The notes under the pieces are model-generated. The model searched no databases and had not been told where the DNA came from. It saw only the letters and a list, made by a program, of their open reading frames with translations. This document shows, in pieces, positions 1-10,036 of a DNA stretch of 64,000 nt (position 1 is the first letter of the stretch; each line of letters begins with the position of its first letter). The stretch comes from Castanea sativa (lineage: Eukaryota; Streptophyta; Magnoliopsida; Fagales; Fagaceae): assembly GCF_040712315.1 (NCBI RefSeq), contig NC_134020.1, positions 36,758,751 through 36,822,750 of the forward strand. Reading direction: 5' to 3'. A program made the position numbers and the translations under genes.

Positions 1-83
1 TTTTAGTTTTGATTTTGATAATGAAAATAAATAAATAAATAAATTATATATAATTTATGATGCTTATATATGTACCACCATTT

Positions 84-197
84 GCGTAATAGTTTGTTGT
101 GCTTAAGGGAGTTTGTGATGAGTAATTTTTATCAAAATTGCGTAATATTTTGTTGTGCATCATGGGAGTTTGTGATGAGTAATTTTTATCAAAATTG
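84..197. repeat. Tandem duplication, about 57-bp unit
   Basis: Two adjacent copies (84-139 and 140-197) both contain GGAGTTTGTGATGAGTAATT and differ by a few bases and a small indel. There is no coding potential. The copies are nearly identical, so the duplication is recent or conserved by conversion. Confidence 0.8.
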
Positions 198-732
198 TAC
201 CCTATGACCTAGTTCTTTAGTGGTGGTGATAGCCTTTTGATGTTATTGTCTAAATTTGTTACTTACTTACTTTATATATTTTTTCTTAATTGCCCCCTTA
301 TTTTGGCCTTCAAATCCTTAATCTTGGTAGCCTTTTGATAAGCCAAGGTTAATAGACAAATTTTGATGGATAAGCATCATTCTCATTTCTCTAATAATAA
401 CGGCAACAAATTAGGAGAAATTCCAACCGAAAATTTAAAAGATTATTATGAACATAGATTATTAAGTATGATAACATAAAATCAAACTACAAGATGAACA
501 TAATAATTCGCGATAAAACAAATATCACATCACAATTAAATCCTCACATAACATTTGAGATGCTAAAAAAGGAAGAGGCCCTCAATTTTGTAACGCAATT
601 GTACCACCATCCTACACAATAGTTTTTTCTTTAATTTTATAGTATTGTAAACCTTGTAATTTAACTAAATTATTGTGGATATTTAGACTAGACCTTTGTA
701 GTAATTAGGGTTTGCGGGATTGAGGGAATGGT
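198..732. other. AT-rich intergenic stretch
   Basis: I see no gene, terminal repeat or long repeat here. The right part (about 560-732) lies downstream of the minus-strand proline-rich protein gene and may include its 3' untranslated region and polyadenylation region. Confidence 0.5.
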
Positions 733-1251
733 TCACAATGTTGGTTTTGGTAGAATTGGAATAGTGAGGATAGACGGAAATGTGGGCAATGGTGGTAGCG
801 TTGGCTTTGGCAACGTTGACAATGGAGGAAGCAAATGTGGTATCGTTGGCTTTGGAAACATTGGCAATGGTGGCAACAAAGGTGGCAATGTTGGGAACTT
901 TGTCAATGGAGGCAGCAAAGTTGGTAGTGTTGGCTTTGACAATGTTGGCAATGGAGGTCGCAAAGGTGGTAATGTTGGCTTTGACAAGCTTGGCAATGGA
1001 GGCAGAAAAGAAGGTGGCGTTGGCTTTGGCAATGTTGTCAATGAAGGTAAAGGTGATAGCGTTGGCTTTGGCAAAGTTGGCAGTAGTGAAGGCAAAGGTG
1101 GTAGTGTTGGTTTAGGCAATGTGGGTATGACTAGCAAGTTTGGTATATTGGGTTGAGAAGATTGGAAAAGATGGCGAGTTGCAAGGGTAACATCAATACT
1201 AAATATAGATATTGTAATGAATAAAGCTAAGATGAAGCACTTAAATGCCAT
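733..1251 (-). CDS. Secreted proline-rich cell-wall protein, PELPK-like
   Basis: Single-exon gene of 172 residues. I chose the ATG at 1251 rather than the upstream ATG at 1407 because it is followed directly by a signal peptide (MAFKCFILALFITISIFS..., about residues 1-24) and because a TATA-like box lies about 110 bp upstream. The mature part, after a short TRHLFQ segment, consists of imperfect LPKPTLPPLP repeats with Leu, Pro, Lys and Thr only in a strict periodic pattern. Signal peptide plus Pro-Lys-Leu repeats is the architecture of PELPK-type and related proline-rich cell-wall proteins, which are secreted and associate with pectin and extensin networks; they have no catalytic residues. 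The orthology is inferred from composition, not alignment. The reverse strand of the repeat gives a misleading glycine-rich frame. The coding repeat could vary in copy number between individuals. Confidence 0.8.
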   Translation of the reverse strand: MAFKCFILALFITISIFSIDVTLATRHLFQSSQPNIPNLLVIPTLPKPTLPPLPSLLPTLPKPTLSPLPSLTTLPKPTPPSFLPPLPSLSKPTLPPLRPPLPTLSKPTLPTLLPPLTKFPTLPPLLPPLPMFPKPTIPHLLPPLSTLPKPTLPPLPTFPSILTIPILPKPTL

Positions 1252-1357
1252 CACTATTGGAGTTCTTCGTGTTACAAGACTATAACAAAAGAAATGAATG
1301 TATTGTAACAACAAAGTAGGAGGAGGTTGTGTTTTAGGTGGAGTCACAATGGTGAGT

Positions 1358-1366
1358 GTTATATAC
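1358..1366 (-). promoter_or_regulatory. TATA box of the PELPK-like gene
   Basis: The minus strand reads GTATATAAC, about 107 bp upstream of the chosen ATG at 1251. This fits a transcription start near 1330 and a 5' leader of about 80 bases. It supports the shorter start. Confidence 0.55.
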
Positions 1367-1678
1367 TGGGGTTTTGATGATAAATATAACTTACAATTTA
1401 TTTTCATTTACTGACAATGAACATTAGATGGAAAGTTACTAATGCCTCTTTGAGTTAACCAAATTTACTCATGCCTCTTAATTATAGTTATAAATGTATT
1501 TATAATTTTTAAATATTTTTTGTTCTAAACCTTTAAGAGTTACAAAATTCATGAACTATTTTTTGATGTTATCGTAAGCTATCTATATAACAATTGTTAA
1601 GAAAAAAAAAAAAAAAAAACCTTTAGTACATCCTGTTTTTCACAAACTAAAAATCCAACTAATGGAAGTCCATCTTAA

Positions 1679-3006
1679 CAGGGACGGAGCTATTGTTGGA
1701 CCTGGGGGGGCAGTCGCCCCCCCTAGATTTTTAAATTTTTTTTTTTTACTATATATGTAATCTATTATTTTTAGCAATCTGTTTCAATAAAATTGCTATT
1801 TACCCCCTCAACAATATTATTGATATTTTTAAAAGCTATAAATATTAACTCAACAAAAAAAATTAAGCCTAGACATCTGCCCAAAACAAATAAACACAAG
1901 CAAAAAAAAATTCTAACTAGAAGGGGATTTCTAAGCCAACTTAAGGCAAGACACACTATATAATAAAAGGGAAAAACAGGGGATTTCTAAGCTACTACCA
2001 AAAAAAAAAAAAAACCTAAAACCTAACTTACGGCAGAAGACCTCAAAACTGAGGACTTGGGCAGCGGCACTGCAGCAAAAGCAAAGGCAGAACAGTGCAC
2101 CATGCCTGACATCATCGGCCACCACTAGTCCACCACAGCAATCGGACCGCCCAAAGGCCCCAAACCCGGTAACATTTTATCCCTCTCTGATATATGATTC
2201 TATAATGCTTGGTTAGTTGGTTGTTTAACTTAGTTTTAATCATTTGTGTTGACAAGTGTTGTGAAGAAAATTGAAAGAGAAGCAGAGCTGAGAGACTCAT
2301 CCGAAAATAGAAGAACAGACTAGAAACATAGAGTCAAAGAGAGAGAGAGGTAGACTCTGACTTGACTCCATCTTTAATCTTTTTCTTTCAATCTATAATA
2401 AGGCCAAAGTTATATATATATATAATAAAGGGTGGTCAGGTGGTGTCTTGTCTCTAGTCTAGGGATTAACAACTGTAAACTATGTAAAACAACACAATGC
2501 CGTTCTGTGCACTTTAGTGTAGATTTGTAGTTTTGTTTGGTAGTGTTGTTGTCTATTAGTGTCTTTTGAATTTTTTTTTTCAGGTAAATAAGAGATTATT
2601 TACCACTTTAAAATTTGTTGGTTGTTTGTTGACTACTTGTGTGCATGTTATTTGTTTATTGTGTGAAATGATTATAGATTATTGACCTTATAATAACATG
2701 ATTATTTTAAATTATATTTTATTTATAAATTATGAAAAAATCCACTGTCATGTTTAATTTTTTCAAAATAAAAACTTTAAATGATTTAGAAGCTAATAAT
2801 AGTGGTGCAACATTACCAACTACTAATATTGGGAAAAATTTAATGTCTTATTTTCATAAATAATTGCATTGTAATATTTTAAAAAATAATAATTTTGTGT
2901 ATTTTTCTTTGTTGATGGTTTATAAAATGAATATTTATTTAGAATTTCAATTTTTTTTTGTTTATACTTTTGCCCCCCTTAACTTCAAGTCCTAGCTCCG
3001 TCCCTG
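1679..3006. mobile_element. hAT element (Tip100-like), non-autonomous
   Basis: The termini are near-perfect inverted repeats: CAGGGACGGAGCTA at 1679 and TAGCTCCGTCCCTG ending at 3006. They are flanked by an exact 8-bp target duplication, CATCTTAA (1671-1678 and 3007-3014), which is the hAT length. Subterminal C/G runs near both ends match the look of Tip100-type hATs. Inside, 2750-2863 has a short plus-strand frame starting MFNFFKIK and ending LMSYFHK, which resembles the N-terminal start of hAT transposases of this group and then stops. No dimerisation domain or other transposase part is visible, so the element is a 1.3-kb internal-deletion derivative. It lies between the PELPK-like gene and a Copia remnant. 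Confidence 0.9.
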
Positions 3007-3439
3007 CATCTTAACTAAAAAAATCTAACATTCTTAACTAAAAAACTGATGCCCTAATTACCTAATCTCTTTATCAACATCAAAATCTATGACCTCCTTA
3101 ATTTCAACTATTACTGCAAAACCCTTTCAACTATCACAAGGAAGTAATACAATATTGGCTAAATACAAGAATACAACATTACATTGATTAGGAAGTTAAT
3201 GAGATTAAAATGATGTGATATATTTTATAATTTTAAATTATGATAATGTTAGAAAAAATAAAATAAACCAAAAATCTTAATGTCACATCTTCATAATGTG
3301 CATAAGATCAAGGGCATATCGAACTAAACGTATCCTAAAAGTGATCTTGTGCCATTCACATGAATCTCTACTTATGCGAAGTTGCTGTTGTTGTGTTTAA
3401 TGCAGAACACGACTTGTAGCTTACTGTTTTTCTTTCTTT

Positions 3440-3640
3440 TACTTAACACTCCCCCTCAAAATGACGCTTGCTGAAGTAGCAATAGGTTCACTAATTTGAA
3501 TTAGTATAAGTTGATGAAGAGAATATGTTTAGCAATCACATCTTAAGCATAAGCTTTGAAAATAATGGAAGACCAAGTCATTTATTAGTAAGTATATCTG
3601 CAACTTGATGACAACTAGAAACATGCATAGCCTTGATTAT
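3440..3640 (-). mobile_element. Copia retrotransposon remnant: end of pol, PPT, start of 3' LTR
   Basis: On the minus strand 3640 to 3600 encodes a QVADILTN motif, the typical C-terminal end of Copia RNase H (usually VADILTK). About 150 bases further the minus strand has a polypurine tract TTTGAGGGGGAG immediately followed by TGTTAAGT, the expected PPT/LTR junction at 3448. The LTR would run toward lower coordinates, but I could not find its other end. Stops interrupt the frame. Confidence 0.55.
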
Positions 3641-4458
3641 ACCCTCTTAATTTTATTTATTTTTTTGATAATCAAGCAAAATTTTATTGAAATACACAAT
3701 TACAAAGTTCACACGGGTTTGACTTACCTCCAATACTTTTTTAACTAGACATGTCTTTTTGTTTTAAATATATAATGATAAGTGGTAATAGGTTTTAATC
3801 TTCATCTTTTTTTTTGTTAGCAGATGACGTGACAGTCTTTCATTAAAACAAAAGGAGATTCCAATTAAAAAAAAAAAAAAAAACTAGAGAGATAAGCCAA
3901 ATCCAATTCACACAAGCCAAAAGACTTGAGATTCAACCACAAGTCCCAAAAAGAGACTAACAACAAATAGCAACATGATAACCAGAAGCAACCAATAGCA
4001 GATTATAGACTTTCGAGTTTAAATGTCAGTTACTAGTGACAATCAATTTTTATGTGTTTGGTACATTCATGAAACACTAGATTAGCAATGATGGTAACAC
4101 AACCTGGCTAAGAAAGTGTATGTATTGTCTCTCTGTCATTCCTTAAGTTGAAATCAAATCAACAGAATATATTGGAAAAAAAAATCGTATAAAATAACTT
4201 CCTTTAAAAAGCTGAAATAAAAGTAGTGTAATTCTAGCATGACAAGACCAATTGCATTTCTAATGCATATTTATTTTTAAGTTAAATATAAAGGTTTTAA
4301 GGGTGTAAATTGTCATTATTGAAATATGAACCAATCCCCTAGTGAGGTTTGCATGTTTTGAGGGTGAGAGATGGAGTGTCCACCAATCATGGAATATCTA
4401 TTGTTGTGGTTGTGGGCGCTCCAAGGGGCGACCCGTGAATGCTACTACACTTGTTACC
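3641..4458. other. Intergenic, decayed repeats
   Basis: No gene is recognised. Several A/T runs (for example 3868-3884) and a few oligo-T starts suggest worn retroposon tails, but no target duplication was found. Confidence 0.4.
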
Positions 4459-4690
4459 TAGGGTCCGTTTAGATACAGCTGAAAACTAAAAATTGAAACT
4501 GAAAACTGAAAAACAATGTAGCAAAATAATTTTTTAATGTGTAAAAAACACTGTTCACGCCTAAAATCACTGTTCATTGGCCTAAATTCACTATTTATGG
4601 CCAATGAATAGTGAACGGTGCGCATCCCAGCAAAAAAAAAAAAAGCTGAAACGCAGACGTGCGCGTTTCAGCTGTATCCAAACCCTCTCC
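4459..4690. mobile_element. MITE with GGATACAGCTGAAA-type termini
   Basis: The left end GGTCCGTTTAGATACAGCTG (from about 4462) is inverted at the right end (TTTCAGCTGTATCCAAACCC to about 4684). Length is about 230 bp. The interior has short internal inverted segments around CACTGTTCA/TGAATAGTG and an A run. The superfamily is not clear and no clean target duplication is visible. Confidence 0.7.
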
Positions 4691-4838
4691 TAGTATAGGC
4701 CTGTTATTACACATGAGTCCCAAAGTATGCCACTAGCTCTAGGGTTATAATGACCCTAATTACAGATCTATGAATCACTATTTTGACCCTTACACATGGG
4801 TCTAACTTAACTAGATGGTTAGTTTAAAGTTAAGGTAC

Positions 4839-5123
4839 AAACTTAGGAAAAAGAGAGTTAATATCATACCAAAGACCATTTCAATTTAGCAAAAGAAACG
4901 AAATATGCCAATATTGGTTAATGTCGATGTACCGTTTTAGGATTAACACATTTAGATGCAAACTTAGGAAAAACTTAGGAAAAAGAGAGTTAATATCATA
5001 CCAAATACCATTTCAATTTAGCAAAAGAAACGAAATATGCCAATACGGGTTAATGTCGATGTACCGTTTTAGGATTAACACATTTAGATGCAAATACACA
5101 TTGCATCTGAATGTGTTAATATT
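4839..5123. repeat. Tandem duplication (about 130 bp) ending in an inverted repeat
   Basis: The segment AACTTAGGAAAAAGAGAGTT... ending CACATTTAGATGCAAA occurs twice (about 4840-4971 and 4972-5095) with very few differences. Right after the second copy, ATTAACACATTTAGATGCAA (from 5074) is followed by its inverted counterpart TTGCATCTGAATGTGTTAAT, giving a possible hairpin with an 8-bp loop. It may be a MITE fragment. Confidence 0.8.
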
Positions 5124-6129
5124 TCGGTAATCATCATGAGCTAATAATAAACAAGTCTAAATCTAAGCACCCAAATTGATCTATGAGCACGAATGATTTT
5201 TTTTAGCTTGGTTTAGAAATACATATACATAAATACTATTTTTTTTTTAAAAAAATCGATTCCAATTATCGATACTAGCATTTGACATACATATGAGTCA
5301 CTACGGACGAAAGCTAACAAAAAGCAACATCTATATCGAGATGATGACTCCTCTTCCATTTTCAAGCGGAGATAGAATCTTGAACCGAAATCCTCCATTT
5401 TCAAGCGGAGATAGAATCCAGTGTCACTTTTTTTGTTAGATAGCATGAGCAATTGTCGAGGATTCTTCTTGACTTATTCTATTTAAAAATAGGAACTCCC
5501 TCAAGAAAACTTTGTTTCTTCCATCAGAATTAGCCAAACTCTGTGTCTCTATTCTCTAGCTGTCTTGCAGTTGTATATAGTAACATGAATAGGATAAGAC
5601 AATGATTTTTATGAAGAATGAAGAAGATGCTCAGCTTTGGTTTTAACAATGGCTACAAACCTACAACCTTAAAACCCATCATCTCATTCCTTTCGGATAT
5701 ACCATATGCGCTTGGAACTTCATTGATGTTCTCCTGGAATCACCACTCTTCGTATTCTCGTATATTCATTTTATACTTGACCTGTTCAACTTTAATCTTT
5801 AAAGGCATTTAGCTAAGCAAGTTTCAGTTCTATTTTCAATTTTTCTTTAACCTTTTGTAAACTTACTAAAAGTTTTAATTTTCTATGGTTGCCCATTTTC
5901 CACACATTGCTTACACTTCAAAAATCTAATACCAAAAAGTGAAAATAGAAAGATTGTCTAATACTTCAACCGATGATGATGACTCCTGTGTCCTCTTGCT
6001 GTAGGCTGTATGTACTACAATAGTATGAATATCAATCTTTTTATACTGCATTTGTTTTCTTTTCCTCTCTAAATTTGACAAAAATAATTGTAACTCAAGT
6101 AAAGAGTTTCGAAACGATTAACTATTTCC
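5124..6129. other. Intergenic, upstream of the USP-like gene
   Basis: No coding gene is recognised. A 27-bp direct repeat containing CATTTTCAAGCGGAGATAGA occurs twice near 5358 and 5397. The last few hundred bases may hold the promoter of the gene starting at 6130. Confidence 0.4.
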
Positions 6130-6408
6130 ATGGAAGCACAGAGGGTGGTGGTGATTCAGGATGCATCAAGAGAAGTTAGTTCAAGCGCAATTGGGCGGGC
6201 ACTGCATGGCCTATCACTTTCGCCTGGAGATAAGCTCACCCTTCTTGCAGTCATTCATCAGGTTAAAACCCCTAGTACGTTATCTATCTTGGGAAGCAGA
6301 AAGCTTTGTAAGCATTCATGTTTTTATCTCCTGAAAGGAAGGAAGAAAAGCAAATCAACTAAAAGAATAGAAATACAATGTATAGAGTTCTGTCAGTAGT
6401 TTAATCAA

Positions 6409-8355
6409 GGCGAAACTACACTATTGGTCCCTAAAGTTTACCTTGTGTGTGTAATTGTTCCCTCAAGTTTGAAGCGAGCACAATTAGTCCCTTAAGTTTT
6501 AAAACTGAGTTGTATTGGTCCTTTTACTAACTGCTATTAACGGTGTTACTTACGTGGCTAATGGAACAATGATTTGGCATTTTTTTAATGACTTGGAATG
6601 TTTTTAATTAAAAATTTTTTTAAAAATAATTTCCACGTACCTCTGATATTTGTTTAACTTAAGGCAAGGAGTGTTCACATGTGTACAGTAGCTTCAGGCG
6701 TGAGTTTCTCGAGGAGAACTTGTCAAGGCTAGGGTTGAAGAAGCTGAGCATTGAGGAAGTTCACAAAATGCCATGGCAGGACCTCGAGGACGAGATCCAA
6801 TGCTGGATCAAAGCTGCTAATGTCTCTCTTCGAATTCCTTCCCTAGCGAGCGTCGACTCTACGATCGCGTCTTCTTCGGCTTCTCCTCCGCTTCCAATCT
6901 CTCTTTCATGTAGGTCTGTAGAGGATCGACGATTCAGCTCTTGAAATTTGCCGATGCTGTTGCTATCGAAAGCCGGAGCGGTTATTCAAAATCCTTGACG
7001 TGTTCGAGACTCTGAGAGATTTAATGCCAGAATTCGAGTCTATGTTTTCCGATCAGTACTGTGTGGTTTTAAGGAACGAAGCTATAACGATTTGGAAGAG
7101 GTTAGGTGAAGCGATTAGAGGGATTTTCATGGAATTAGAGAATTTGATCCGTCGGGACCCGGTTAAGGCCGCTGTACCAGGCGGCGGTCTCCTTCCAATA
7201 ACTCGATACGTGATGAATTATCTCAGAGTCGCTTGTCGATCTTACCAAACCCTCGAACAAGTCTTCGACGAGAATGTGGTTCCATCAAAAGGAGTGTCAT
7301 CCTCTTCGTCTTCTTCGTTGTCAGTTCAAATGGATTGGATTATGGAGCTATTGGAGGGTAATTTGGAGGCAAAGTCGAAGATTTACAAGGACTCTGCTTT
7401 GTCCTCTGTTTTCATGATGAATAATGGGAGGTACATAGTTTAGAAAGTAAAGGATAGTGAATTGGGCGCCTTATTAGGAGAAGATTGGATTAGAAAACAC
7501 AATGCCAAGGTGTGGCAATGCTACTTGAACTACCAGAGAAGCTCGTGGAATAAGGTTTTAGGAGCATTGAAAGTAGACAGTAGCTCGTTAGCTCCTAATG
7601 CGGCCTCAAAGACATTGAAAGAGAAATTTAAATTGTTTAATGTTTACTTTGAGGAGATATGTAAAGTTCAAACTAGTTGGGCCATTTTTGATGATCAGAT
7701 GAGGGAGGAGTTGAGAATCTCGGTAACTAAGATATTGTTGCCTGCGTATGGCAACTTTATTGGGCTATTTAAGAATGTACCTGAACTAGGAAAGAATGCG
7801 GATAGACTTATTAAGTATGGTGTGGAAGAAGTGGAGGCTCGGATTAGCGACTTGTTTCAAGGTCGTGGTGGCCGGAAATGAAGGTAACCCACCTTCAAAT
7901 GCTCACCTCCTCTCTCCCATTCTCTCTCGTTGTGGGTTTTACAACAGATAGAAAGTATTTATTTTGTTCTCCATCGGTGGCACCTAGGGATTTGGTCTCC
8001 ACCGGCGGCAGCTAGGGATTTGGTTTCCACCGGCGGCTAGGCATGTGGCTGTCAATCTCTCTTCCCCTTCTCTCTCTCCGTCATGCCTTAAGTTAAACAA
8101 ATATCAAATTTGTTTTTAATCAAGTCAATGCTTTTTCAATTTGTGGAATTTTTTTTTTTTAATTAAAAATATTTAATGTCATTAAATAATGCCAAAGCCA
8201 AATTATTGTTCCGTTAGCCACGTAAGTAACACCGTTAATAGCAGTTAGTAAAATGACCAATACAATTCAGTTTTAAAACTTAAGGGACTAATTATGCTCA
8301 AGAGACCAATTACGCACACATGGTAAACTTCAGGGACCAATATTGCAGTTTTGCT
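6409..8355. mobile_element. Mutator-like (Pack-MULE-type) element carrying an EXO70 copy
   Basis: Two long inverted arms of about 200 bp bound the element: left about 6409-6605 (CACTATTGGTCCCTAAAGTT) and right about 8135-8355. Both arms share, in opposite orientation, the segment around CTATTAACGGTGTTACTTAC. The flanks are TTTAATCAA (6400-6408) and TTTAATTAA (8356-8364), a 9-bp duplication with one mismatch, as expected for Mutator-like elements. No transposase is visible; the interior is a decayed host EXO70 sequence and a short GGCGG-rich repeat (about 7968-8050). It is inserted in intron 1 of the USP-like gene without touching the splice sites. Confidence 0.8.
6681..7881 (+). pseudogene. 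EXO70 exocyst subunit fragment, captured and decayed
   Basis: The segments read FRREFLEENLSRLGLKKL, FETLRDLMPEFESMFSDQ, NLIRRDPVKAAVPGGGL, ITRYVMNYLR and KVWQCYLNYQRSSWNKVL, which are conserved stretches of the C-terminal two thirds of plant EXO70 (exocyst tethering subunit). About 400 of some 600-650 residues are covered; the N-terminal third is absent. It is broken by a frameshift near 6843, an in-frame TAG near 6910, a second frameshift near 6980 and a TAG at 7441-7443 in the place of an expected Gln codon, and ends at TGA 7879-7881. No introns interrupt it, in line with the mostly intronless EXO70H-type genes, and the wording is closest to that group (inference from memory). It lies wholly inside the inverted arms of the Mutator-like element. 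Confidence 0.85.
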
Positions 8356-8946
8356 TTTAATTAATTACTTTCCTACACTTTCTTTTCCTTTCTTTTTTAG
8401 TGGGGTATGGAAGCAGAGTGGACTCCAGTTCAATGTTCGGAGCAAATGAGAGAATCATTGGCAGGGAAGTAGCTAGGAAGAAGAATGAGTATCAAAACCA
8501 CATAGAACTTGTTGAGATTTCTAAGCTGTATGAAGCAAAACAGGTACTGTTGAGATCAACTACCAGAATCTAAGTTTTAGAACTTTAAAATGTCACTGTT
8601 ATCATATCATACAATTTTATGGAAATTAATTAAAAGTCAATCTATATCATTGTGAATTCAAATATATGAATTTGATTTTGCAATTATAGACTGCTCATAT
8701 TCAAATTCAAATATATATACAATGACACCTAGCTAGCAGATATGATTAGCCAAATTATAATCAATAGTCTCATGAAACTCTCCTTGCAGGCAGAGAATGT
8801 CAACGTATAAGTTGCCTTCAATTAAATAGAATTCTTGATAAAATAAAATGAATTGGTACTGGAAAACATAGGATAAACCTCATGCAACAATTAAAGAAGC
8901 TAAACTATTTAATAAAATATGAAGAGACAAAGGTGAAGAAGTATAT

Positions 8947-9450
8947 GGTTGTCAAAATCCCGATCTGGATCCTACGATTTTACGATCTCACCTGTCCAAA
9001 ACGATCTGGATCTTTCAAGGATCTTTGCAATTGTTCAGGATCGGTAGGATCACACGATTCTGACAATCCCAAACGACCTTTATTTCTTATAATGTTTTTT
9101 AACTTGACAGAAAGCTCAATTGGACTTAAATGAAAAATAAAATCCTAATAAACCAAGTTTTTTCACTCAAATGTATAAAGAGTGTCAGTTGGACCCAAAT
9201 AAAAAATATTCCAATAGTGTCATGTTTTGAGATTTTTGGCATTTTTAAATGATGCTTACAAATGGATATAGTGATGTATGGTAATTATATCAATGAATAT
9301 ATAATTTATGTGATTATTTAACATACTAATGTGTATTTTTTGTTTTTTTTTTTCAAATAATGTAAGATCTTATGATGCACGATCTGATCCTATGATCTAC
9401 GATCTCACCTACTTCCCACAATTCTACGTAGAATCCCGATTTTGACAACC
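8947..9450. mobile_element. MITE with GGTTGTCAAAATC termini
   Basis: GGTTGTCAAAATCCCGATC at 8947 is inverted as GATTTTGACAACC ending at 9450. Subterminal ACGATCT/AGATCGT-type motifs repeat near both ends (TACGATTTTACGATCTCACC left, ATCTACGATCTCACCTAC right). Length is 504 bp. No target duplication is visible by eye, so the superfamily is left open. Confidence 0.7.
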
Positions 9451-10036
9451 TTCAAGCAATGTCTGTTTTCTTTTTCTTTTTTTAAAAACGGATTTTCTAA
9501 GAAATATTTGCTTACAAATTTATCAATCATTTCTAAGTATATCAATAAGTTGCCTAAAATCCCCATAGTATTGCTGAAAAATTTTAAGAGTTTTCCATGA
9601 TTTTTCCTTCAATTCCCCCAAGGTTTTGCCCAGAAAAGGACAGGGCCCAGACAATTGGCTTCACACCTAAAACTGATTTTGACGTGGCTAATAAACTTCA
9701 ACTTGCTTCAAACAAAGTTCCACACGTTTCTACTAAGGAAGAAGGCATATCTTTGGAGAACTTTTTCCAATGCACTCTCATAGTTCATAGCAATTACATG
9801 TGAGTAGTCCACCTTCTAGACCTTACTGACACTAATCAATTAAATTAAGGTGGGTTGGTTTCAGATTTATGAGATGCATCTGAAAATAGAAATGGGAATA
9901 TATGGATGCTTCTGAAGGATAATCGCTCTGAAAATTCATCATGTATTCAAGCCAGAGTGAAATATCAAGCTGCAAGATGGTCAATCTCCCTTGAAGGATA
10001 CAACGGTGCTTCTTATCTTTGGTCCTCGAGTCCCCA
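9451..10036. other. Intergenic with an unexplained open frame at 9873-10065
   Basis: Frame 9873-10065 (+) is open for more than 60 codons and reads like coding sequence (GNIWMLLKDNRSENSSC, RWSISLEGYNGASYLWSS), with an AG just before it near 9889. I do not recognise it. A 68-codon frame at 9597-9803 precedes it. Either could be an exon remnant of a lost gene. Confidence 0.3.

Larger units (their letters stand above)
6130..8810 (+). pseudogene. Truncated USP-like N-terminus of a receptor-like cytoplasmic kinase family gene
   Basis: Exon 1 (6130-6307) encodes MEAQRVVVIQDASREVSSSA... and exon 2 (8401-8543) continues in phase with GYGSRVDSSS...VEISKLYEAKQ; the junction splits a Leu codon (T|TG) with GT donor at 6308 and AG acceptor at 8399-8400. 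This matches the N-terminal universal-stress-protein-like (adenine-nucleotide alpha-hydrolase fold) part of plant proteins that carry a kinase domain further on. After exon 2 the expected continuation is missing: the next AG acceptor (8788-8789) opens only seven codons to TAA at 8808-8810. No kinase domain follows, so the gene is a 5' fragment of about 110 codons. Intron 1 is about 2.1 kb because a Mutator-like element sits in it (6409-8355). The two exons themselves carry no stop. Whether a short transcript is still made cannot be told. Confidence 0.75.

Noticed and set aside
728..1156. Glycine-rich 142-codon plus-strand frame
   Set aside because: It is the antisense reading of the proline-rich repeat of the minus-strand gene; it has no signal peptide and the other strand explains the periodicity, TATA box and secretion signal.
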